Below are positions 32,019 through 41,470 of a DNA stretch of 46,581 nt, in pieces. Position 1 is the stretch's first letter; every line of letters starts with the position of its first letter. The stretch spans positions 1 to 46,581 of the forward strand of contig CAUDZT010000007.1 of NCBI GenBank assembly GCA_958453935.1. The letters run 5' to 3'. This stretch comes from an uncultured Collinsella sp. GTDB taxonomy: Bacteria > Actinomycetota > Coriobacteriia > Coriobacteriales > Coriobacteriaceae. Made by a program: the position numbers and the translations under genes. The notes beneath the pieces are model-generated. The model did not search any database. It worked only from the letters and a program-made list of their open reading frames with translations, and was not told the DNA's origin.

Positions 32019-35000
32019 GTGTATCTCAAGTCCCTCACGCTCAAAGGGTTCAAGTCGTTTGCCGACCGCGCCCATATGACGTTTGAGCCGGGCCTGACCG
32101 TCATCGTCGGTCCCAACGGCTCGGGAAAATCGAACATCTCTGACTCGATTCTGTGGGTCCTGGGCGAGCAGAGCGCCAAGCAGCTGCGCGGCCAGGCCAT
32201 GGAGGATGTCATCTTCTCGGGCTCGTCAGCGCGCAAGCCGGTGGGTGTCGCCGAGGTCACGCTGGTGCTCGATAACTCGGACCATATGCTGCCCGTCGAC
32301 TTTGACGAGGTCGCCATCACCCGTCGTATGTATCGCTCGGGCGAAAGCGAGTACCTCATCAACTCGAGTCCGTGCCGCCTGATGGACATTCAGGACATCC
32401 TGCACGATTCGGGCTTGGGCAAGGATACGCATTCCATCATCAGCCAGGGCAAGCTCGACGCCATTTTGCAGAGCCGCCCCGAGGAGCGCCGCGCCCTCAT
32501 CGAGGAGGCCGCCGGCATTTCCAAGCACAAACGCCGCAAGGAGCGTGCGCTCAAAAAGATTAAGTCGATGGACGAGCACCTGACGCGTGCCCGCGACATC
32601 AATAAGGAAATCGCCCGTCAGCTGCGACCTCTGGAGCGTCAGGTCGATCGTGCGCGCAAGTACAAAGAGCTGTCCTCGCGCGCGAACGAGCTTACGCAGA
32701 TGCTAGCCGTCGACGAGCTGCGTTCGCTGCAGTCGCAGTGGAACGACTTGGAGAGCCGCTCCAAGGAAGGTGCCGCCGAGCTGGAGCTTGCGCAGTACCG
32801 CTTGGGCGAAAAGGAACGCGAGCTCGAGAAGCTCCAGGTCATGCTCGAGGAAAAGGGCCTGTTTGTGGGCGATCTGGGCGAGCAGCGCCGCCATATGCAA
32901 GACGTGGTCGGTCGCATTAACTCCGATATGCGCCTGCTCGAGGAAAAGGGCCACAACATGGTGTCGCGCCTGTCCGACATGCGCGGCCAGATCTCGAGCT
33001 CCGAGTATCAGCGTCGTCGCGTGGTAGAGGAGCTCGAGGACGCGCGTGCGCAGCTTGAGGAAGTGACCGGCGCTCACATGCAGGCTCAAGACGACGTTGA
33101 CGCCGCCGGTCCTGCCGCCGCTGAGCTCCACGAGCGTCGCGTGGCGCTCGACAACCAGATTTCGCAGCTTACGCGCGAGCAGCGCGATGTGCAGCGTGTG
33201 GCCGATAACGCGGCGCTCGAACTCGCCAAGGTGAAGGACTCGCTGAGCAACGCCGAGGTCGAGGACAACATGTACGCCTCACGCCTGGAGCAGATTGATG
33301 AACAGCTCGAGGAGGTTACAGCATCGCTTGATAGCCGTCGCGACCGTGCTGAGGAGCTTGAGAGTGCCCTTGAGGCGGCTCGTCAGGCCCAGATTGATGC
33401 GCGCGAGGCTACCGAGGTCGCCCGTGCAGCCCTTAAGGATTTGCGTGCCCGCGAGAGCGAGGCGCGCAACAAACTGTCCGAGGTGCGCTCGGAGCTTGCT
33501 AGCCAAAAGAAACTCGATGCCCGCATGGCCGACAGCTCGCCGCTCGTGAGCTGTCTGGTGGGTGTACTGGGCGACGATGTCTCGGGTCGTCTGGGCGACG
33601 TGCTCGAGGCCCCTCGTGAGCTCGAGGGCCTGGTGGAGCAGCTGCTTGCCGGCGATATCGATGCGCTGCTGTTCGACGATACGTCCGCGCTTGAGCGTGC
33701 CGGTCGTGCCGCTCTGGACCAGAAGAAGGCCTCGGGCGAGGCGCTGCTGGTGGCGCGCGGTGCGAGCGCCTCTGCTGCCGCTAAGGGCGCTGCCGGTTCC
33801 CGCCTGGTCGATCGCCTGTCCGTACGCGCCGGCTATGGCCCGGTTGTCGAGGCGCTGCTCGGCGGCTATTACGTTGTCGACGACTTGGCGGCTGCGCTGG
33901 CCGCGCCTGTCGTTGACGGCGTGACTTACGTGACCCCCGATGGCGCCCGCGTCGCCTGCGGCGGCCTGGTGCGTGTGGGCCTCGACGCCGGCGAGGCGTC
34001 GGGTGCCTTGGAGCGCAAGCGTCGCATTCGCGAGCTGGAGGGCCTGGAGCCCGATCTGGCTGCTGTGTTTGAGCATGTGTCGGATCAGGTCGTCGAGGCC
34101 AATGCGGCCGTCGAAGAGGCGCGTGCCGCTGAGGGCGATGCCGCCGGCGAGATCGCCCGTCTTGAGGGCGAGCGCCGCTCGCTGCTCTCCGAGATTGGCC
34201 GCCTGGAGCAAAGCGCCAACAACGCCGAGGTCGAGCGCGTGCGCATCTCCAAGCGCCGCGAGCAGGCCGCCGAGGCCGTTCGCGCTGCGCGCCCGCGCGT
34301 GGACGAGCTCACCCGCTCGCGTGACGAGGCCCGAGCGCAGGCAAGCGATCTTGGCCTTCAGATTGCCGAAGCCAACGACGAACTCGACCGCGTTCGCCGT
34401 GACGATTCCGAGGCCGCCGGCAAGCTCGCCGATGCCAAGGTCCGCCTGGCCCAGACGAGCGAGCGCCTTCGTTCTCTGAAGGGCCGCGTGCCCGATCTGG
34501 AGCATCGCCTGGAGGGCATCGACCGCCGTATCCGCGGAACACGCCAGGCCTCGCGCTCACTCGAGCTGCTGCGCCTGCGCGTCGATCCCATGCACGAGCG
34601 CTATTCGGCCCTGCTGGAGCGCGCGTCGGATTGGGCAGCGCGTCTGCGTGACCAGGCCTCTCTGGAGGAGGCGGACTCCGCTTCGCTCAAGAAGACCATC
34701 GAGGATGCCAAGGCAGAGGTTGCCCGCGCTAAGGAGAAGGTCGATACCGCCACCGCCACGCAAAACGAGTTTAAAGTCGCGCGTGGCAAGCTCGAGGTGC
34801 AGGTAGAGGCCGCCATTAAGGCCATTACCGCCGATGGCAACACGGTACTCGAGGAAGCGCTCATGCTTCCCGCGCCCACGGACCGCGATGCCGCCGAGCG
34901 CGAGCTCAACCAGCTTGTGCGCCAGATCAACAACCTTGGTCCCGTGAACCAAGTTGCCATGGAGGAGTACGAGCAGCTCAAGCGCCGAGCCGATTACATC

Positions 35001-35555
35001 GAGGAGCAGCTGGCCGATCTGGTGAGCGCGCGTAAGGCGCTCACCAAGATCACGGTGGCTATTGATCGCAAGATGCGCAAGGCGTTCCTTGTGACGTTTG
35101 AGAAGGTCGACGCGAACTTCCGCGAGATCTTCGCTATGCTGTTCCCGGGTGGCCAGGCTCATCTGGAGATGACCGATCCTGAGCATCCGGCCGAGACGGG
35201 TATCGAGGTCGTGGCGCAGCCGCGCGGCAAGCGCATCACCAAGATGATGCTCATGTCGGGCGGCGAGAAGAGTCTGACGGCACTCGCCCTGCTCTTTGCC
35301 GTGTACCGCACGCGCACGGTGCCGTTCTATGTGCTGGACGAGGTCGAGGCGGCACTTGACGACGCCAACCTGTCCAAGCTCATCGGCGCGCTCGACGTGT
35401 TGCGTTCCGATACGCAGCTCTTGGTCATTTCGCATCAGCGCCGTACTATGGAGGACGCTGACGTTCTCTATGGCGTCTCGATGCAAGCCGACGGCGTCAG
35501 CCGCGTCGTCTCGCAAAAACTCGATCGCGAAACCGGAAAGGTCGTGAATGCATAA
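32019..35555 (+). CDS. smc: chromosome segregation protein SMC
   Basis: 1178 aa. Condensin ATPase that organises the chromosome with ScpA/ScpB. Walker A GPNGSGKS at residues 31-38, two coiled-coil arms (about 170-500 and 665-1010), a hinge around 505-660, the ABC signature LMSGGEKSLTALAL and Walker B FYVLDEVEAALDD near the C-terminus. GTG 32019 follows GCGAGGAA. Overlaps ftsY by one base; rnc-smc-ftsY-ffh is a widely conserved order. Confidence 0.97.
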   Translation: MYLKSLTLKGFKSFADRAHMTFEPGLTVIVGPNGSGKSNISDSILWVLGEQSAKQLRGQAMEDVIFSGSSARKPVGVAEVTLVLDNSDHMLPVDFDEVAITRRMYRSGESEYLINSSPCRLMDIQDILHDSGLGKDTHSIISQGKLDAILQSRPEERRALIEEAAGISKHKRRKERALKKIKSMDEHLTRARDINKEIARQLRPLERQVDRARKYKELSSRANELTQMLAVDELRSLQSQWNDLESRSKEGAAELELAQYRLGEKERELEKLQVMLEEKGLFVGDLGEQRRHMQDVVGRINSDMRLLEEKGHNMVSRLSDMRGQISSSEYQRRRVVEELEDARAQLEEVTGAHMQAQDDVDAAGPAAAELHERRVALDNQISQLTREQRDVQRVADNAALELAKVKDSLSNAEVEDNMYASRLEQIDEQLEEVTASLDSRRDRAEELESALEAARQAQIDAREATEVARAALKDLRARESEARNKLSEVRSELASQKKLDARMADSSPLVSCLVGVLGDDVSGRLGDVLEAPRELEGLVEQLLAGDIDALLFDDTSALERAGRAALDQKKASGEALLVARGASASAAAKGAAGSRLVDRLSVRAGYGPVVEALLGGYYVVDDLAAALAAPVVDGVTYVTPDGARVACGGLVRVGLDAGEASGALERKRRIRELEGLEPDLAAVFEHVSDQVVEANAAVEEARAAEGDAAGEIARLEGERRSLLSEIGRLEQSANNAEVERVRISKRREQAAEAVRAARPRVDELTRSRDEARAQASDLGLQIAEANDELDRVRRDDSEAAGKLADAKVRLAQTSERLRSLKGRVPDLEHRLEGIDRRIRGTRQASRSLELLRLRVDPMHERYSALLERASDWAARLRDQASLEEADSASLKKTIEDAKAEVARAKEKVDTATATQNEFKVARGKLEVQVEAAIKAITADGNTVLEEALMLPAPTDRDAAERELNQLVRQINNLGPVNQVAMEEYEQLKRRADYIEEQLADLVSARKALTKITVAIDRKMRKAFLVTFEKVDANFREIFAMLFPGGQAHLEMTDPEHPAETGIEVVAQPRGKRITKMMLMSGGEKSLTALALLFAVYRTRTVPFYVLDEVEAALDDANLSKLIGALDVLRSDTQLLVISHQRRTMEDADVLYGVSMQADGVSRVVSQKLDRETGKVVNA

Positions 35556-36472
35556 TGGGATTCTTTGACGCTCTCTCGCGCGGACTTGAGCGCAGCCGCG
35601 AGGCCCTCAACGAGGTCTTCTACTTTGGCGGCGAGGTCGACGAGGACTTTTGGGAGGACCTTGAGGATACCCTCGTTATGGGTGACATGGGCGCCGAGGT
35701 CGCCATTCAGGTCTCCGATGATCTGCGCGAGACGGCCGCCAAGAAGAACCTCAAGACCGCCTCGCAGCTCCGTCGCGCCCTGGCTGAGCAGCTCGAGCAG
35801 CATTTTGTGCCCGCCGAGCGCGATCCGTTCTCCGACACGCCGAGCTGCGTGCTGTTTGTAGGCATTAACGGCGCCGGCAAGACCACGACGGTCGGCAAGA
35901 TCGCGAGCGCCATGGCCGCCCGCGGTAAGAATGTCGTGATCGGTTCTGCCGATACCTTCCGCGCCGCCGCCATCGAGCAGCTCGATGTGTGGGGTCAGCG
36001 CGCCGGCGTCCCCGTCATCAAGCGCGATCGCGGCTCCGACCCGGCAAGTGTTTGCTACGACGTGCTCGATGAGGCCGATAAGCGCGGCAGCGACCTGGTG
36101 CTGATCGACACCGCCGGCCGCCTGCACACGAGCCCCGAGCTCATGCGCGAGCTTGCCAAGGTGGTTAACGTGACGCGTAAGCGCGCCGCCAATATGGCCG
36201 CCGGCCCCATGCCCGTCTCGGTCGTGCTCGTGATCGATGCCGCCACCGGCCAGAACGGTCTGAACCAGGCGCTCGAGTTTAACGAGGCGCTGGGTCTGGA
36301 CGGTATCATCATGACGAAGCTCGACGGTACGGCAAAGGGCGGCATCGCCATGGCCGTGGCCGAGAAGCTCAAGCTCCCGATTCTGCGCGTGGGCGTGGGC
36401 GAGCAGGTCGATGACCTACAGGAGTTCAATGCCAAAGATTTCTGCCGCGCCCTGGTGGGCGAGTCCAATTAA
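35555..36472 (+). CDS. ftsY: signal recognition particle receptor FtsY
   Basis: 305 aa. GTPase that docks SRP-ribosome complexes at the membrane. The NG domain is complete: P-loop GINGAGKTTT (about residues 103-112), DTFRAAAIEQL, DTAGRLHTSPELM and TKLDGTAKGG. The acidic A domain of E. coli FtsY is absent, as is usual in Gram-positives. The start codon overlaps the smc stop (TAATG). Confidence 0.96.
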   Translation: MGFFDALSRGLERSREALNEVFYFGGEVDEDFWEDLEDTLVMGDMGAEVAIQVSDDLRETAAKKNLKTASQLRRALAEQLEQHFVPAERDPFSDTPSCVLFVGINGAGKTTTVGKIASAMAARGKNVVIGSADTFRAAAIEQLDVWGQRAGVPVIKRDRGSDPASVCYDVLDEADKRGSDLVLIDTAGRLHTSPELMRELAKVVNVTRKRAANMAAGPMPVSVVLVIDAATGQNGLNQALEFNEALGLDGIIMTKLDGTAKGGIAMAVAEKLKLPILRVGVGEQVDDLQEFNAKDFCRALVGESN

Positions 36473-36482
36473 GGAGTGACTA

Positions 36483-37958
36483 GTGTTTGATTCTCTGAGC
36501 GATCGCCTCAATGACACATTTGACCGCCTGCGCGGCAAGGGTAAGCTGACCGAGGCCGACATCACCTCGGCCATGCGCGATATTCGCATGGCGCTGCTCG
36601 AAGCCGACGTCAACTTTAAGGTTGTCAAGGAGTTCGTCGCCAAGACCAAGGAGCGCTGCATGACCGCAGAGGTCATGGAGTCGCTGTCGCCGGCGCAAAA
36701 CGTCGTCAAGATCGTGCTCGACGAGCTCACCGAGATGCTCGGCTCCACCGAGAGTAAGCTCGTCTTTAGCAACCGTATCCCCAACGTCATCATGCTCGTG
36801 GGCCTGCAGGGCTCCGGTAAGACCACGGCGGCCGTAAAGCTGGCCTACCTGCTCAAGAAGCAGGGCCGCTCGCCGCTGCTCGCCGCGTGCGACGTCTACC
36901 GTCCCGCTGCAGCCGACCAGCTAGCCACGCTTGGCGGAGAGATCGGCGTGCCGGTCTTCCGTGGCGACGGTGCACACCCGGTCGACATCGCCAAGGGCGC
37001 TATTCAGGAGGCCGTCGACCACCTGCGTGACGTGGTCATCGTCGATACCGCCGGTCGTTTGCAGATCGACGAGCAGATGATGCAGGAAGCCGTGGACATC
37101 AAGAAGGCCGTCAAGCCCGATCAGGTGCTGATGGTCGTCGATGCCATGACCGGCCAGGATATCGTCAACGTCGTCTCGACCTTCGCCGAGCGCACCGACT
37201 TTGACGGCGTGATCATCTCCAAGCTCGACGGCGATGCCCGTGGTGGCGGCGCGCTTTCCGTGCGCCAGGTGACCGGCAAGCCCATCAAGTTCGTGAGCAT
37301 GGGCGAGAAGCCCGATTCGCTGGAGCCGTTCTACCCCGACCGTATGGCCAAGCGAATCTTGGGCATGGGCGACGTCGTCGGCATCATCGAGAAGGCCCAG
37401 GAGGCCGCCGATGCCGAGCAGCTCGAGGCCGCCGAGCGCATGCTGCGCGAGGGCTTTACCATGAACGACATGCTCGACCAGATGAAAGCCGTTAAGAAGA
37501 TGGGCGGCATGAAGGGCATTCTCGGCATGCTCCCCGGTGGCCAGCGCGCGCTCAACCAGATGGGCGGCAACCTGGACGAGGGCATCTTCGACAAGAACGA
37601 GGCCATCATTATGTCGATGACCAAGGAGGAACGCCTGCGCCCCTCCATCATCAACGGCCAGCGCCGCGCCCGCATTGCCAAGGGAGCCGGCGTAACCCCC
37701 ACCGAGGTCAACGGCCTTATGAAGCAGTGGGGCGAGATGAATAAGATGATGGGCCGCATGCGCACGATGGCCAATCAGGCACAGGCCGGCGGCAAAAAGG
37801 GCAAAAAGGGTAAGAAGGGCAAGAAGATGCGCATGCCCAATATCCCCGGCCTGGATGCTATGGGTCTGGGCGGCATGGGCGGCTTGGGAATGGGCGGTCC
37901 CAAGTCCGATATGGAGCTGCTGCGCCAGATGGAAGCGCAGATGCGCAATAAGAAATAG
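36483..37958 (+). CDS. ffh: signal recognition particle protein Ffh
   Basis: 491 aa. Binds signal peptides and 4.5S RNA. NG domain with GLQGSGKTT (about residue 106), DVYRPAAADQL and DTAGRLQIDEQMM; methionine-rich M domain (about 320-435) with the RNA-binding segment SMTKEERLRPSIINGQRRARIAKGAG. The C-terminal tail is a Lys-rich then Gly/Met-rich extension. GTG 36483 is six bases after AAGGAG. Last gene of the cluster. Confidence 0.97.
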   Translation: MFDSLSDRLNDTFDRLRGKGKLTEADITSAMRDIRMALLEADVNFKVVKEFVAKTKERCMTAEVMESLSPAQNVVKIVLDELTEMLGSTESKLVFSNRIPNVIMLVGLQGSGKTTAAVKLAYLLKKQGRSPLLAACDVYRPAAADQLATLGGEIGVPVFRGDGAHPVDIAKGAIQEAVDHLRDVVIVDTAGRLQIDEQMMQEAVDIKKAVKPDQVLMVVDAMTGQDIVNVVSTFAERTDFDGVIISKLDGDARGGGALSVRQVTGKPIKFVSMGEKPDSLEPFYPDRMAKRILGMGDVVGIIEKAQEAADAEQLEAAERMLREGFTMNDMLDQMKAVKKMGGMKGILGMLPGGQRALNQMGGNLDEGIFDKNEAIIMSMTKEERLRPSIINGQRRARIAKGAGVTPTEVNGLMKQWGEMNKMMGRMRTMANQAQAGGKKGKKGKKGKKMRMPNIPGLDAMGLGGMGGLGMGGPKSDMELLRQMEAQMRNKK

Positions 37959-37981
37959 AGCTGTAATTCCAGCTTGATATG

Positions 37982-38024
37982 GCAAAGGCCGCTCGGAAGC
38001 TACCGGGTGGCCTTTGCTGTTGGC
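37982..38024. terminator. terminator between ffh and the convergent DUF134 gene
   Basis: GCAAAGGCC (37982-37990) pairs with GGCCTTTGC (38009-38017), with an inner helix (CTCGG with CCGGG), followed by a T-rich tail. It is placed to serve ffh and possibly the convergent gene. Confidence 0.7.
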
Positions 38025-38078
38025 TTTGTTTGTTGGGTTGCGTTTGGCGTCGCGCCCCGAGCTCGCGGTGCCGTGCCG

Positions 38079-38843
38079 TTAGTGGCAGCCGCAGCCCTCG
38101 TCGCCCTCGTGCTCGTGATGGCCGTGGCAGCCGCAGGAATCGCCATGCTCGTGAGTGTGCTCGTGGTCGTGGCCGTGGCAGCCGCACGTGGCCTCGCCGT
38201 TCTGTGCGAGCGTGCCGGCGATAAGGGCCTCGACGCAAGCGTCGCAGCTGCCTTGGGCACCCGCGTATACCGTGATGCCGGCTTGGGCAAGCGCGTTGAT
38301 AGCGCCACCGCCGATGCCGCCGCAGATGAGCGTGTCCACGCCGCCGTTGGCGAGCAGGCCCGCAAGGGCACCGTGGCCGGTGCCGCCGGTGCCCACGACC
38401 TGCTCGCTGAGCACCTTGCCGTCCTGAATGTCGTAGATCTTGAACTGCTCGCTGCGGCCAAAGTGCATAAAGATGTTGCCGTTGTCATACGTGGTTGCCA
38501 CCCTCATGGTGCCGATCTCCTTTGCTGGCCATACGGCCGTCGTTGTGGTGATGGGGGAGTACGCGATATTGCCGCCCTCGATGATGAGCGCCCGACCATT
38601 GACCAGCGCATTTGCCACCTTGCGATGCGCTCGGCTGCAAATTGCCGCCACCGTGGCGCGCGCGATGCCCATGTGCTTTGCGACGGCCTCCTGATTGAGG
38701 CCTTCCAGGTCGCATAGCCGCAGGACCTCGAGTTCGTCGACCGTCATGTCGATGGCCTCTCCGCTGGCAAGGCCATCGGGGGTAAAACCGCGATATTCGG
38801 GGATGATCCCGACGCGGCGCAATTTTTCACGTCTTCCTGCCAT
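38079..38843 (-). CDS. DUF134 helix-turn-helix plus NifX/FeMo-co-type domain with His/Cys tail
   Basis: 254 aa, three parts. Residues 1-about 95 are the DUF134 predicted DNA-binding domain (MAGRREKLRRVG, then LEGLNQEAVAKHMGIARATVAAICSRAHRKVANAL). Residues about 112-212 resemble the dinitrogenase iron-molybdenum cofactor domain (VATTYDNGNIFMHFGRSEQF, LICGGIGGGAINALAQAGI). The final 40 residues are packed with His and Cys (GCHGHDHEH, then CGCH at the end), a likely metal-binding tail. ATG 38843 follows GGAGAG. Predicted metal- or Fe-S-responsive regulator; two palindromes upstream suggest autoregulation. No nitrogenase genes nearby. Confidence 0.85.
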   Translation of the reverse strand: MAGRREKLRRVGIIPEYRGFTPDGLASGEAIDMTVDELEVLRLCDLEGLNQEAVAKHMGIARATVAAICSRAHRKVANALVNGRALIIEGGNIAYSPITTTTAVWPAKEIGTMRVATTYDNGNIFMHFGRSEQFKIYDIQDGKVLSEQVVGTGGTGHGALAGLLANGGVDTLICGGIGGGAINALAQAGITVYAGAQGSCDACVEALIAGTLAQNGEATCGCHGHDHEHTHEHGDSCGCHGHHEHEGDEGCGCH

Positions 38844-38857
38844 ACACTCTCCATATC

Positions 38858-38869
38858 TGACATATGTCA
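38858..38869. promoter_or_regulatory. operator-like palindrome 1
   Basis: TGACATATGTCA, a perfect 12-bp palindrome 15 bases upstream of the DUF134-gene start codon. Its twin lies 53 bases away (centre to centre), about five helical turns. Confidence 0.55.
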
Positions 38870-38906
38870 ACAATAGAATAACGACCGTGCGGATTTACGC
38901 AAGGAA

Positions 38907-38926
38907 TTTCTGGCATATGTCAGAAA
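38907..38926. promoter_or_regulatory. operator-like palindrome 2
   Basis: A 20-bp palindrome with one mismatch, centre TGGCATATGTCA (38911-38922), sharing CATATGTCA with the first site. It lies between the DUF134 gene and the divergent thyA, so either gene could be controlled. Confidence 0.55.
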
Positions 38927-39009
38927 ATGAGGGCTTATGTTAGGGCTGTGGGGCCGCTTGCGCCTGGGCTACAATGAATCTCGCTTATAGGCGACTGACA
39001 GGAGGGTCA

Positions 39010-39858
39010 ATGAGCAAGGCTGATCAACAGTTTGTAGCCATGTGCCGCGATATTCTGGACCATGGCACCACCACCGAGGGCCAAAAGGTCCGCCCGGTGT
39101 GGGAGGACGGCACCCCTGCCTATACCATTAAAAACTTTGGCGTCACGGCACGCTACGACCTGCGTGAGGAGTTTCCGGCGCTTACCCTGCGTCGTACGGC
39201 CCTCAAATCTGCCATGGATGAGATCCTGTGGATCTATCAAAAGAAGTCCAATAACGTGCATGACCTCAACAGCCATATTTGGGATGAGTGGGCCGACGAG
39301 ACTGGCTCCATCGGCAAGGCCTACGGGTATCAGATTGGGCAGAAGAGCCATTATGCCGAGGGTGACTTTGATCAGATGGATCGCGTGCTGTACGACCTTA
39401 AGAACACGCCGTACAGCCGCCGCATTATGACGAATACCTACGTGTTTAGCGACCTGTCCGAGATGCACCTGTATCCGTGCGCCTACAGCGTGACGTATAA
39501 CGTGACGCAGCGCCCGCAGGATGATAAACCGACGCTCAACATGATTCTCAACCAGCGCAGCCAGGACATTTTGGCTGCGAACAACTGGAATGTGTGCCAG
39601 TACGCCATTTTGCTGATGATGGTCGCGCAGTCGGTCGATATGATTCCCGGAGAGTTGCTGCATGTGATTGCCGATGCCCACATTTACGACCGTCATGTCG
39701 ATATCGTCCGCGAGCTTATCGAGCGTCCGCAGTTTGCCGCGCCTAAGGTAACGCTTAACCCCGATGTGCATGACTTCTATGCGTTTACGACCGACGACCT
39801 GATTGTCGAGGGCTATGAGCACGGCCCGCAGGTCAAGAACATCCCCATTGCGGTGTAG
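39010..39858 (+). CDS. thyA: thymidylate synthase ThyA, phi3T/B. subtilis-like subfamily
   Basis: 282 aa. Methylates dUMP to dTMP with methylene-tetrahydrofolate. Catalytic Cys157 sits in LYPCAYSVTYNV, unlike the common PPCH motif but like the TPCVY form of the B. subtilis phi3T-type enzyme; NQRSQD provides the phosphate-binding Arg/Ser/Asp, and HIYDRHVD is the nucleotide-binding segment. ATG 39010 follows CAGGAGGG. A TACAAT box (38970-38975) may be its -10. Coupled to the dihydrofolate reductase gene that recycles its product. Confidence 0.93.
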   Translation: MSKADQQFVAMCRDILDHGTTTEGQKVRPVWEDGTPAYTIKNFGVTARYDLREEFPALTLRRTALKSAMDEILWIYQKKSNNVHDLNSHIWDEWADETGSIGKAYGYQIGQKSHYAEGDFDQMDRVLYDLKNTPYSRRIMTNTYVFSDLSEMHLYPCAYSVTYNVTQRPQDDKPTLNMILNQRSQDILAANNWNVCQYAILLMMVAQSVDMIPGELLHVIADAHIYDRHVDIVRELIERPQFAAPKVTLNPDVHDFYAFTTDDLIVEGYEHGPQVKNIPIAV

Positions 39859-39867
39859 GTGACGTGC

Positions 39868-40386
39868 ATGACGTGTAAGCTTTCTGCCATTGTCGCCGTG
39901 TGCGATGACTGGGGTATTGGGTGCGAGGGCGACATGGTGGTGTCCAACCGTGCCGACATGCGTCATTTTGTGGCGTGCACCAAAGGTTGCCCGGTTATTA
40001 TGGGGCGCAAGACCCTGCTGAGTTTTCCCGGCGCACGGCCGCTCAAGAATCGTCGCAATATCGTGCTCACGCGCGACGAGGATTTTTCGCCCGAAGGTGT
40101 CGACGTGGTGCATAGTATCGGCGAGGCGCTCGCCGCGGTTGCCGATGAGCCCGTTGCCTGGGTGATCGGCGGCGGCGATGTCTATCGGCAGTTTTTGCCG
40201 TACTGCGTGGAGGCCGAGGTCACGCATAACCACTGCGTCCATCCCGTGGACACGTACTTTCCCGACTTGGACGCCGATCCCGCGTGGGAAGTTGCGCGGC
40301 GCGAAGGGGTTGCCACGATTGCCGCGGGCGAGGGTGACGAAGGCCTCGATTATGAGTTCGTGACGTATCGTCGCGTTGAGGCGTAA
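39868..40386 (+). CDS. folA: dihydrofolate reductase
   Basis: 172 aa. Regenerates tetrahydrofolate with NADPH. Recognised by AIVAVCDDWGIGCEGDM (N-terminal strand and Met20-type loop), ADMRHFVACTKGCPVIMGRKT, and WVIGGGDVYRQFLPY. The loop lacks the usual Trp after the Gly-containing stretch (DMVVS instead of a PWxxP-like form). ATG 39868 has AGGTG at six bases; a GTG at 39859 would give three more residues. It follows thyA within about 10 bases, one functional unit for thymidylate synthesis. Confidence 0.92.
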   Translation: MTCKLSAIVAVCDDWGIGCEGDMVVSNRADMRHFVACTKGCPVIMGRKTLLSFPGARPLKNRRNIVLTRDEDFSPEGVDVVHSIGEALAAVADEPVAWVIGGGDVYRQFLPYCVEAEVTHNHCVHPVDTYFPDLDADPAWEVARREGVATIAAGEGDEGLDYEFVTYRRVEA

Positions 40387-40428
40387 ATCTCCTATTTGCC
40401 CACGGTATTATCGGGTTGGAATGATTGA

Positions 40429-40456
40429 GGGGCGGCGCTTGGCGTCGCCTCGTTTG
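40429..40456 (+). terminator. weak hairpin between folA and the methyltransferase gene
   Basis: GGGGCGGCGC (40429-40438) pairs with GCGTCGCCT (40442-40451) through G-U wobbles, then GTTTG. A TATTAT box at 40406-40411 precedes it. Confidence 0.4.
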
Positions 40457-40495
40457 ATATAGATGCTGCTGTAAGAAGGGTGCGGGCTGGCTGCT

Positions 40496-41410
40496 ATGAC
40501 TGATGCCGTTGAGGTGCTGCGAATTGATTCGCTCGAGGACGAGCGGCTCGATGCCTACGTGCGACTGACCGAGCGCGAGTTGCGCTGCGTGCTGGAGCCG
40601 CAAAAGGGCATCTTTATCGCCGAGAGTGCCAAGGTTATCGAGCGCGCGGTGCGCGCCGGATACCAGCCGGTGAGCTTTCTTTTGGGCGAGCGCTGGCTCG
40701 ACCAGATGATGCCGCTGTTTGAGCGCCTGATTGTGCGCGAGGGCGCGGGTCCGGTTCCTGTGTTCGTTGCCTCCATGGAGCTTATGGAGCAGCTGACGGG
40801 CTTCAATGTGACGCGCGGTGCGCTCGCGGCATTCCGTCGTCCACGTCAGATTCCGGTAGCCGAGTTCTTGGGTGGCGTCGTCGATGCGGCGGGGGAGCGC
40901 CCGGTGCGCGTGTGCGTGCTCGAGGGCATTGTCGACCACACCAACGTCGGCGCGATTTTCCGCTCGGCGGCTGCGCTGAACGTCGATGGCATTTTGGTGA
41001 GCCCTACGTGCTGCGATCCGCTGTACCGTCGCTCGGCCCGCGTGAGCATGGGCACGGTGTTTCAGGTGCCCTGGACGCGCATTGGCAGCGAGGCGCGCGT
41101 ATGGCCGCATGATGGGCTGGCGGCGCTGCACGATGCCGGCTTTTCGTGTGCCGCCATGGCGCTGACGGATGATTCGGTGTCGCTGGACGATCCCGCGCTC
41201 CAGGAGATTGACCGCCTGGCAATCTTTATGGGCACCGAGGGTGCTGGCTTGGGCGCCAAGACCATTGCAGGCTGCGACCGCGCCGTGCGTATTCCGATGG
41301 CGCATGGGGTCGATTCACTCAACGTGGCCGCGGCAAGCGCTGTTGCCTTTTGGCAGCTGTGCCCGCATGTGAGCAACGAGTACCACTACCAGCCGGGGCT
41401 GTATCACTAG
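40496..41410 (+). CDS. SpoU/TrmH-family RNA 2'-O-methyltransferase
   Basis: 304 aa. The SPOUT knot motifs are clear: DHTNVGAIFRSAAALNVDGILVSP (motif 1), IFMGTEGAGLG (motif 2) and IPMAHGVDSLNVAAASAVAFW (motif 3). An N-terminal substrate-binding domain (FIAESAKVIERAVRAG) is present, as in TsnR/RlmB-type enzymes. Target (a specific tRNA or 23S rRNA ribose) cannot be named. ATG 40496 has a weak AAGGG site about 18 bases away. It stands alone after thyA-folA. Confidence 0.88.
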   Translation: MTDAVEVLRIDSLEDERLDAYVRLTERELRCVLEPQKGIFIAESAKVIERAVRAGYQPVSFLLGERWLDQMMPLFERLIVREGAGPVPVFVASMELMEQLTGFNVTRGALAAFRRPRQIPVAEFLGGVVDAAGERPVRVCVLEGIVDHTNVGAIFRSAAALNVDGILVSPTCCDPLYRRSARVSMGTVFQVPWTRIGSEARVWPHDGLAALHDAGFSCAAMALTDDSVSLDDPALQEIDRLAIFMGTEGAGLGAKTIAGCDRAVRIPMAHGVDSLNVAAASAVAFWQLCPHVSNEYHYQPGLYH

Positions 41411-41418
41411 GCAGATAG

Positions 41419-41470
41419 TTAGCACCGGGCTCTGGTTCGGGGCGTTTCGGCCGACGTCGGTCGGTGCTAA
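41419..41470 (+). promoter_or_regulatory. stem-loop upstream of the MATE gene
   Basis: TTAGCACCG (41419-41427) pairs with CGGTGCTAA (41462-41470); inside lies the palindrome CCGACGTCGG (41451-41460). No T-tract follows, so it is not a standard terminator. It may be a leader structure or an operator; no known riboswitch class is recognised. Confidence 0.4.

Noticed and set aside
38079..38843. Nitrogenase cofactor biosynthesis function
   Set aside because: The NifX-like domain is widespread in anaerobes without nitrogenase; no nif genes are present and the DUF134 fusion points to regulation.
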